Under the pieces are notes generated by a model, which worked only from the letters and a program-made list of their open reading frames with translations, was not told the origin of the DNA and did no database searches. Made by a program: the position numbers and the translations under genes. Shown here one piece after another: positions 56,100 through 64,000 of a DNA stretch of 64,000 nt (within the stretch, counting starts at the first letter, position 1; each line of letters starts with the position of its first letter). The DNA comes from Arachis hypogaea (Eukaryota; Streptophyta; Magnoliopsida; Fabales; Fabaceae). The stretch covers positions 101,277,837 through 101,341,836 of the forward strand of contig NC_092038.1 of assembly GCF_003086295.3 (NCBI RefSeq), written 5' to 3'.

Positions 56100-56334
56100 C
56101 AACCCGTTTACCGTTTGCTTTCTTAATTTTTCTAAGTATTGTTTAATGCATTTGAACCTAAAACACTTCTTTGCCTTTGTCTGACTAAGTAAATTATTCA
56201 ATTATTGTTGCTTGGTCCATCAATCCTTGTGGGGTTGACCTTCACTCACCTGAAATATTATTTACTATGACCCAATGCACTTATCAATTATCAGTTAGTT
56301 TGTGGTTTTAGAAATCTGCACCATCCATCAACAA
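56100..56334 (+). repeat. 3' end fragment of another LTR (LTR-e)
   Basis: Ends CTGCACCATCCATCA. It contains the conserved block GTGGGGTTGACCTTCACTC ... GACCCAATGCACTT seen near the end of LTR-c and LTR-d. The left part is cut off by A2. No coding sequence. Confidence 0.55.
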
Positions 56335-56345
56335 ACCTCTCAATC

Positions 56346-57097
56346 TAGGGGTGTAATCGATTCGGTTTGGTTCGGTTTTGGATCAAAAACCAACCGAACC
56401 GACTTGTTTGGTTGTACAATGATGCCAACCATTCGGTTTGCTGCTTTCTGCGCAACAGAAGCGAACCAATAGCAGTTTGGTTCGATCAGTTTTGTTTGGT
56501 TTTTTTAAATCTAATAATCAGAATTTAAATTACCGTAAAATGAAGTTTAAAACTGTCATTAAATTAGAATAACAAGAGTATATCACATCCAAATTTAATA
56601 CAAATTCAACTTGTCCCAACAATTAAACATAAAACAAAGACAATTAAAAATGTCTAGTAAATAACAAAAACAAACACACTTTAAAACGTACTAAAAACCG
56701 AAATAACTACTTTAAACCAAATAAAAACCAAACAGTCACCATGCTTAATCTGAATCCACACCAGACTCATCATCATCTTCCCTGGTTGGTGCAATTTTTC
56801 CAAAAATAAAACAAAGAAATCAATATAGATTATAAACATAAACATAATATAGATTATAAATTATAAACATAAACTATGAAAGGAACTTCAAATTTCTTTT
56901 TTGCATACCTAATTCAAGTTTCTCAAACTCCTCAATAAGCTCCTCAAAATCAGTTGTTATTGGAGAAGTAAGAAGCCAATTTTGTGTACAAATCAATGCC
57001 TCAACTATCTTTAGAGTTAAAGAACTCCTATAGTTGTTAAGCACTCTTCCACCAGCGCTAAAAGCTAATTCTGAAGCAACAGTCGAATATATTACTC
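56346..57097 (-). mobile_element. Decayed hAT (Ac-type) transposon end with transposase remnant
   Basis: Starts with a hAT-like terminus TAGGGGTGTAATCGATTCGG, followed by subterminal ggttcggttt/aaaccgaacc repeats. Then comes a minus-strand remnant of the C-terminal hAT dimerisation domain (about 57096-56892): [38 protein letters not shown], then an acidic tail. In Ac-type transposases this domain mediates dimer formation. The rest of the transposase and the opposite terminus are not found. A stretch at 56520-56890 is A/T-rich with no gene. Confidence 0.8.
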
Positions 57098-58108
57098 ACT
57101 GTCAAGCAAAGCTAATTTGGTTTCATCTCATTTTACATCACCGTACATTGTTATCATCACTCACCGAGTACAGAATCTTTTCTTCTCATTGCTTTCTAAT
57201 TCTCTAATCCTATAATTAATTCATTTTAAAGCCAATAAATAGAATTTAAATGACCATAAACAATCAGAGACACCAACAACAATCACATTAAGCACAAACT
57301 AGCAACAACAATCAGAGACAATAATTTTAGCCAAACTCGTCTTTCTAATTAAGCACATACCAGTAACAACATACAGGAACAAAAATTTCAGTCAAACTCA
57401 TCTTCTTAATTAAGCACAAACCAGCAATAACGATAAGAGACAATAATTTTAGTCAAACTTATCTTCCTAATAAAGTAGAAACCAGTAACAACAATCAAAT
57501 ACGAAAATCAGAAATGTGTTATTAAAACAACACACACTCCACCCAACATAAACAATATTTTAAATAATTAATTTTAAAAATTAAATTTTGAATTAATTAG
57601 AATTAGGTTTTTAATTATTCAAAGTAACCCTATATAAACACATACTAACAACATGTCACCTTTCTCTCTCATCGTGTCATCACTCTGCCGCTCAGTCAAC
57701 CGTTCCTCCGCCACGACAGTGCGCCGTCACTGCTGGTGGGAGCTCTCGCACGAGGTGCGCGTCCTTTCCTCCCGGTTTTCCGAGTCGCAACTGCAGAAGA
57801 AGTTGCGTTAGACACTACGCTTGGAACGTCGGCGACACTACTGCTGTCTCGCGCAATTCTCCTGCATTGCCGCTGTTTCTGTCAAGCGTCCCTCCCCCGC
57901 TGCGCCGCTGCTACTATCTCGCGCAAATCGCAACCTCCGCGGCTTCGTCGGTGTCACTGCTGCTATCTCGCGCGATTTTCCTGCGTCGCCGCTGTTGCTG
58001 CCAAGCGTCCCTCTCCCACTGCACCGCCACTGCTACTGTTGTCTCGCACACACTGCGAGTCCTCCCACTGTCTACGCAGCACTGTTGAAGACGTCGTCGC
58101 TGAATACT
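57098..58108. other. Unassigned DNA: A/T-rich part, 61-bp repeats, GC-rich part
   Basis: 57290 to about 57510 holds three and a half copies of a 61-bp tandem repeat (starts 57290, 57351, 57412, 57472). 57541-57660 is A/T-rich with a TATA-like ctatataaac near 57631. 57660-58108 is GC-rich, with a direct duplication of about 119 bp (starts 57841 and 57960). Short ORFs there are Cys/Arg/Ser-rich and match nothing I know. Confidence 0.55.
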
Positions 58109-58116
58109 CCCAAAGT

Positions 58117-58662
58117 TAGGGGTGTCCATGGATCGGATCCGATCCGCATATCCGCGGTGTTTACCCGAATCCGATCCGAAAATTACGGATATGGATCCGA
58201 TCCGCAAGGCTTTCGGATCGGATCGGATCGGATCTGCACACTAATCGGATCGGATTGCGGATTTTGTGTTGGTATCCGCATATCCGCGTATCCGCAAAAT
58301 TAAAGAAATAAATAAATAAATATTCTTTTTATGTTTTATTTCAATTAATAATTATCATATATGTTATATTATTTTAATTTATTATTTAAAAAAAGTATGT
58401 TTAATATTATTTTAAGAATAAACATATTTAAAAGAATAGAAAAAATGAATTTTATTGATATTTTTTAATAAAAATAAGCCTTTCAAAATATTTTTGTGTT
58501 TTGCGGATATATCCGATATCCGATATCCGATCCGATCCGCAAATGTGCGGATCGGATCCAACCTTAAAAGTTGCGGATATTGGATCCGATCCGATCCGAT
58601 GATTTTAATGCGGATCGGATCGAATTTTTGGCCATATCCGATCCGATCCGCGAACACCCCTA
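58117..58662. mobile_element. 546-bp hAT-type MITE, TSD cccaaagt
   Basis: Terminal inverted repeats TAGGGGTGT...ACACCCCTA, flanked by perfect 8-bp direct repeats cccaaagt (58109-58116 and 58663-58670), the hAT signature length. Both subterminal regions are packed with ggatcggatc/gatccgatcc and gcggatatcc motifs. The centre is A/T-rich with no transposase. Confidence 0.93.
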
Positions 58663-58670
58663 CCCAAAGT

Positions 58671-59489
58671 CCCAGCTCTTCTTTTATTTGGGATGATTTT
58701 TTTAATTAGTTTTTAATTTTTTTTAAATTACGAATGATTTTTTTATTAGTTTTAAATTACTTTTTTTCATTTTGGATGTTTTTTTTAGGGGGTTGAATTT
58801 TTTTTAATAATTTTAAATGTTTCTTTTTATAATTTTTAGATTTTTTTATATTTTTTATATTTTTCTTTTTTATTGGTTTTGAATTTTAAAATTATCGGAT
58901 TTTTTTTAAGTTTAGGATGTTTGTTTTTGTCACGTTTCAGATATTTTGAAAATTTATATTCTGAAATTTTTTAAATGATTTTTTATTTCTTTTAAATAAT
59001 TTTGAATTTTTAAAATAAATTTTAAAATGATTTTATATTTTTTATTTTTTATTTTTTATTTTTTATTTTTTTTTTCTGTCGCGAATGGGAAAAACCGCGA
59101 TGATCAAAGCAGATGTGCGTCGCGACGGAGGGATCGGAGGTAGTCGGTGGGAAGAGGGATTAGAGAGCCTCAATTTTGATATTGCATTTATTTTCTTCTT
59201 CCCATTATAGTTTCTCAATATCACTTGATTACAAGTTACAAAAAAAGGCATAGACAAAAGACAATGACCGTCATATGACAAGTAATGATGAGGTATGTGA
59301 TGATAACCAAATCATGAAGGAGATATATGCTCCTGATACAGAATGAATTAAATTATAAACACGCACATGTTTGAACCAAAAGAAACAAAGAATTAATTCA
59401 CATGAGAAAAATTGAACTAATAACAATTCAAACCACAACACCATACCTAAATGGGACACACAAGAAGGTGCTAAACAAACTTTAAGGAT
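58671..59489. other. T-rich spacer and 3' flank of the CIP1-like gene
   Basis: 58671-59075 is very T-rich on the plus strand, with (ATTTTTT)n at about 59034-59072. 59080-59200 is less biased, without a recognised feature. About 59200-59489 is likely the 3' UTR of the minus-strand gene; its end was not located. Confidence 0.5.
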
Positions 59490-62400
59490 TTAAGCCGTTC
59501 GTTGGCCTCTACCTGTCTTTGATAGAACGTCTTTGAGATAGTCATAACGGCTGCGATGATAATCAATCCACAAACAAAGCTGCCTTATGGCCTCCCTCTT
59601 CTCTTCACCCAAGTCCAACATGCCATCATCTTTCTCTTTCATCTTCTTCTCCAATTCTCCAACTGTATTCCTCAGTTGAGCCATGTTCGCTGCCAGATTC
59701 GTCTTCTCTGATTCATCCTTGCTTGCTTTTGCCTCCAGCTTCCCAATCCTCTCCCTCAAAGCTAACTCTTCTTCCTTCTTATCCCGCAGCTGCTCCAGCA
59801 ATTGGTGTCTCTGTGTCTGCAATTGCTCTTTTTCCTTGTTCATCTCCCTGAAACCGTTCTTTGCAACCTGAAGCTCACGAGACATGTTGGAGATAGAGTT
59901 CTCATGATTTTTACATTTATCAGAGAAATTCCAGCAAACGGTTTCTATGCCAACCGTCACGCTGTTCACACACTCTTTAACACCGGCTATGATTTCCTGA
60001 AAAGCTTCATTGTTGGCAGCAAGCTTTACTGACAAAGTAGCAATCATGTCTTCAAGAGCTTTCTGCTCTTGTTGGAACTTTTCTTCAGCTTTTCTAAAGC
60101 TCTCCTCCTTCTCACTTAGCAATTGTTCTGTGACGCGTAACTTCTGATTGGAAAGACGAAGCTTAACCTCGAGCATGCGGACATTCTCAAACATAGTGTT
60201 GATTTCATCTCCTTTCTCTTCAAGGTCTCTCTTCAGATCCTCCACTGTATGCTCCAGTTCAGCCATCATCTGATTCTTAAACTCACTGCCTTCATGGAAT
60301 TCACGTTCCATTTCTTCAATCTTCTTCTCAGCAACTTCAAGGCTCACCTTGCTTTCCTTCAGCCAACCTTCGATTTGTATATAACCTTCATTTAACTTCT
60401 GATAAGCATCTTCTCGTTCTTCTAATGTTCTCTGAAGACTGGTTGACTTTCCTGCTAGCTCATTCTTTTCATTCTCTATGAGTGTAAACCTTTCTGCATG
60501 TTCTTCTTTGATTTTTCCACAGTGGAGCTCCAACTCTTCTTTTAAGCCCTGCAATGAAAGCAAGTCATTTTGCAGATTATTCACTTGGGTGGTTAAGGCA
60601 GAAGCTTCGTTCTCTTTCTCATGAAATTTTTCCTGCAAAGTGGACAACGCAAACTTCTTTTCTGCCATTGTTGTCTCCAGCGCAGTGATTGTTCCCTTCA
60701 ATCCAATAATTTCCTCTCTCAGCTCGCTGTTCTCATGATCTTTAGCTCTTGCCTGCTCTTCAAGTTCACTCTTCTGGCTGTGTATAGAATCCACCTCCAA
60801 CTTCAGTCCGTCATACTGCTGTGATGACTCTTGTTTATGATTCTCCAAGGAAACCAAATCATTTTGAAGATTGTTAATTTTCTCAGTCAAATTCATTATT
60901 TGAGCTGAACTCTCTTCCTCTACTTTACGAAGTGTGTCCTGGATGACAGAAAACGCGGATTCTCTCTCTGATGATGTTTTCTCTAATTCTGCTGTTTTGT
61001 CAAGTAGCTCCAACTTCTCTTGTCTCAAATGATCAATCTCGTGGCTGTTAGCCCTTATCAGCTCATCATCTACACTTTTCTGGTTCTTCATAGTGCTCAC
61101 CTCTGATTCCAGATTCCTTATCTGCATGAGTAAATTTTCGGTGTCTTCCATAAGTTTCTCTTGTTCCAGGGTTTTTCTGTCAACCTCCTCTTTCAGATTT
61201 TGCAATTGAATTGCATACTCTGAATTCTCTTGGACTTTTTCCACTAACTGAACTTCCAAGTCAGCTTTCTGTTGTTGTAGGGACTCCACTTCGTGCTGCA
61301 ACACACTCATGTTATCAGTAATGCTTTTGACTTGAGCTGATGCTTCACTGCTCTTTGAAATTATCTGCTCTTCCAGTTCATTGTTTTTTGAATGTAATGT
61401 GCTTATGTCAGTCAGCAGATTGGTTATCTGAGATGTCAAATCTAATATTTTAGAGGATGACTCCTCCTCATTATCTTCAAGTTTCTTCTTGAGGGAAAAT
61501 AGTTCCTCTTCTCTTTCTTTGGACTTCATTTCAAGTTCTGAAATCTGGCTACGTAGCCCTAAATTGTGCTCTCCCAGTTCCCTTGCTTCAGTTGTGCCCC
61601 TTTTAATTTGCTCCTCCATATCTCTTTTCTGGGTTTGATGTGATTCTAGTTCTAGTGCCAGGTTTGTGACTTGTCCCTCAAGCTCCCTAATTTTATTTGA
61701 GGATTCATTCTGATGCCCTTCATGCATCTCGGTGAGGGTTGAAACTTCCCTTTCCTTCTCATCATGTTTCTCCTTTAACTGACTCAATTCATCTACAAGT
61801 TCTTGAATTCTTCTGTGAGAAAGCTGAACCTCATCAGAAGCCTGTGAAATTGTCAATTTCAATGATTCAGTTTCTTCCCCAGTGACTCTCAGGTTGTTGT
61901 TGACCTTTGTCATTTCCTCATCTGCATGCTCTAACTGCTGTTTTAGAATGGAAATTTCCCCTGTCACAACTCGTAATTCTTTCTCAAGCGAGAATTTCTC
62001 ATCCTTCAGTTGATCAACTGTGGTTCTCAGGTCATCTGTAATCTTCTTTTCCTCGACAATCTGCTGGATAGCTGTGTCCTTCTCCAGTGTCAAACTATCT
62101 TTTTCTGTCTTCAAGTCCTCCAATCTTTGACTCAGCTCCGCTTCTGTCTTACCAGCAACATCCAGTTGATTTTTTAGTTCAGCATTCTCTTCCAAAAGTT
62201 TTGATCTTTGAATACTCGATGCTTCAGCATCAGTTTTCAAATCCATGTTTATTTTGTCTACTTCTTCTATTTTGCTCAATGCTGCAACATGTTCCTCCTT
62301 TAACTGACTCAATTCGTCTACAAGTTCTTGAACTCTTCTGTGAGAAAGCTGGACCTCATCAGAAGCCTGTGAAAGTTTCAATTTCAATGATTCATTTTCT

Positions 62401-63464
62401 TCCTCAGTGACTCTCAGGTTGTTGTTGACCTTTGTCATTTCCTCATCTGCATGCTCTAACTGCTGTTTTAGAATGAAAATTTCCCCTGTCACGACTTGTA
62501 ATTCTTTCTCAAGAGAGAATTTCTCATCCTTCAGTTGATCAACTGTGGTTCTCAGGTCATCTGTAATCTTCTTTTCCTCGACAATCTGCTGGATAGCTGT
62601 CTCCTTCTCCGATGCCAAACTATCTTTTTCTGTCTTCAAGTCCTCCAATCTTTGACTCAGCTCAGCTTCTGTCTTACCAGCAATGTCCAGTTGATTTTTT
62701 AGTTCAGCATTCTCATCCAAAAGTTTTGATCTTTGAATACTCGATGCTTCAGCATCAGATTTCAAATCCATGTTTATTTTCTCTACTTCTTCTATCTTGC
62801 TCAATGCTGCAACATATTTCGAATTAAGATCCTCCTTCTCTTCATGAGTACTTGTCAACCTCTGGTTTAATTCAGCAACTTCCACACTAGCCATTTCAAG
62901 TTCTTGCTTTAAGCCTTCAATTATCTTTTGAAAGTCACTTTCCAGCTGTCCATTTTTTCTGACTTTGTCTCTTGAAGAATAATCTGAATCTGAGTCTGAA
63001 CTGGACGATGAGCTCTCATTTTCTCCTTGCTTGCCATGAATCTTTTTCCTTAACTCACCTGTCAAATGATCATATCGTGCATAGAGCGATTGGTACTGAT
63101 TGTGGAAATCCTCAATCAGTTCAACAAGTGGTTCCTTCTTAGATTGCTCTAAAGGGGGGCCATCCTCTTCAAGGTTGTCATCTTTAATAAGTTTCAATAT
63201 CCTTTTCACTTTGTCATCAATTTCTGTAGGAAAAAAAAAAGAGCAGCAAAACACGAAATCATTTGTTTAATCATTACAAGGTGATTGATAAGTTGTGGAA
63301 AATTATTTATCATTATCATTGTGATGTCATGGTGGCAGCTGAGCTTTTAATCTTGGGATAGAAATTGTACCTGTTTTAGCTCCCTGCAGTTGCTCTTCTT
63401 TCTCAGGGTCAAGATGACTTCCAAACAAAGATTTTATAGACTCTCTAAAGCGATGTTTCACCAT
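59490..63464 (-). CDS. CIP1: COP1-interactive protein 1-like, coiled-coil protein with NAB-type N-terminus
   Basis: Two coding exons: 63464-63371 and 63223-59490, intron GT-AG (donor AG|GTACAA, acceptor CCTACAG). They join in frame to 1275 residues. Exon 1 encodes MVKHRFRESIKSLFGSHLDP. Residues 30-110 form an NAB/KIP1-like region (EIDDKVKRILKLIKDD, FHNQYQSLYARYDHLTGELR), followed by a Ser/Asp-rich linker (ESSSSSSDSDSDYSS). From about residue 130 to the end it is continuous coiled coil. The C-terminus has VKLRLSNQKLRVTEQ and EEKREAIRQLCLWIDYHRSR, as in CIP1. Arabidopsis CIP1 is a cytoskeleton-associated protein that binds COP1 and acts in light and ABA responses; carrying this over is inference. 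Two coiled-coil segments of 175 residues are near-identical tandem copies (525-bp period). The first Met of the long exon-2 ORF (63254) lies in the intron and is not the start. Confidence 0.92.
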
Positions 63465-64000
63465 CTTCTCTATGGATCTTCAACTTATCAGCAGTCACGC
63501 ACGCATCAACATAATCTGCTCCCCATGATCCCAAAAAGTCAGGAACTGAAAAAATTAACACTTTTTTAGCACTATTTTCTTCATGCTTAAATTTGCAGGT
63601 AATTACCATCTGTAAGGAATTTCTAAGTAAACATCATTAACAAGATTAACGCAGATTATCGCTACTATTTTATTCTAAGTGTTATGGATATTTGTCAAAC
63701 TTTAGAGGGGGGGAGGGGGAGGAGAAAAAGTTATGTATAGCAACTAAAAAATGTAGAAAGTATTGTCGAAAAGTGTAGTTTATTATTGCTGTCATTACAG
63801 AAAGAGTACATATTCTTTTCTGGTCGGTCTGAGCTTTCATCAGCGCTTTTCCATAAAGAAATTTGTAGTCCGTATAGTTTATATGTCATCAAAGAAGATG
63901 GTGGAAAGCAATAGTAGATGTGCCACACAAACGGGATTTATTAATCGATTTGATATGATATTATTATATATAGCCGTCAGGAAAATGCAAAGGCAACACA
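63465..64000 (-). promoter_or_regulatory. 5' UTR and upstream region of the CIP1-like gene
   Basis: A pyrimidine tract and CAG (minus strand, about 63547-63560) suggest that the 5' UTR is itself spliced and its second part begins near 63547. Two short upstream ORFs (ATGGGGAGCAGATTATGTTGA and an overlapping 5-codon one) precede the main ATG. Further out is A/T-rich DNA with a pyrimidine block at about 63706-63730 on the minus strand. No promoter element can be fixed. Confidence 0.5.

Noticed and set aside
57736..58303. ORFs of 127 and 160 codons
   Set aside because: Cys/Arg/Ser-rich readings of a duplicated GC-rich stretch that run into the MITE; no support as genes.
63224..63254. Start of the CIP1-like protein at Met 63254 (MFCCSFFFP)
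   Set aside because: This part is intron with a clear acceptor at 63224-63229; exon 1 (MVKHRFRESIKSLFG) joins in frame and matches the family N-terminus.

Overview
The window is plant nuclear DNA, about 90% transposable elements, with one ordinary gene at its right end. Plant origin rests on the Athila- and Tat-type Ty3/gypsy elements, the tRNA-Asp-like primer sites, the plant hAT elements and a two-exon COP1-interactive-protein-1-like gene. The style of the LTR families (TGATGAG..., TGATAAACC..., GGCGTTnAACGCC palindromes) points to a legume, most likely peanut (Arachis). That is recognition from memory and was not checked by a search. Layout, left to right. (1) 1-2811: minus-strand Athila-type gag (A0) with leader, primer site and a remnant of about 14 bp of its LTR. 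(2) 2953-9550 plus 52680-56099: one minus-strand element (A2) split in two. Its 5' LTR, primer site and leader lie at 52.7-56.1 kb and its gag, protease and extra ORF at 3-9.5 kb. It has no RT or integrase. A 2.2-kb solo LTR (6556-8735, TSD ccttc) interrupts its gag. (3) 9556-52674: a 43-kb composite inserted in the A2 gag, with matching outer TSDs (gtgtt). It reads LTR-a1, decayed Athila gag-pol plus ORF2 (B1), LTR-a2, a pol-less internal region (int2), LTR-b2, a second pol-less internal region (int3), LTR-a3. (4) Three elements nest inside the composite: C2 (14865-20674) in the B1 RT/RNase H, a solo LTR (21861-23404, TSD agcac) in the B1 integrase, and a very young Tat element D (31849-41269, TSD ggtag) in int2. 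D's two 445-bp LTRs differ at one base by eye. (5) 56.1-58.7 kb: an LTR fragment, a hAT transposase remnant, a 61-bp tandem repeat and a complete 546-bp hAT-type MITE (TSD cccaaagt). (6) 59490-63464, minus strand: an intact CIP1-like coiled-coil gene. How the parts work together. B1 carries gag, protease, RT, RNase H and integrase. A2, C2, int2 and int3 keep the cis signals (LTR, primer site, PPT) but encode no polymerase, so they look like non-autonomous partners. Nearly all their premature stops look like C-to-T or G-to-A changes, as expected of methylated, silenced copies. Main novelty candidate: a stem-loop with an AGGA loop, whose stem changes sequence while keeping its pairing, lies 5-8 nt upstream of every intact polypurine tract of two LTR families. 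It also precedes a second, internal copy of that tract next to the extra ORF. A second stem-loop (GGTGGG-AGACAA-CCCACC or variants) follows the end of the upstream ORF in four copies. Each LTR family also has its own array of short GC-rich palindromes.
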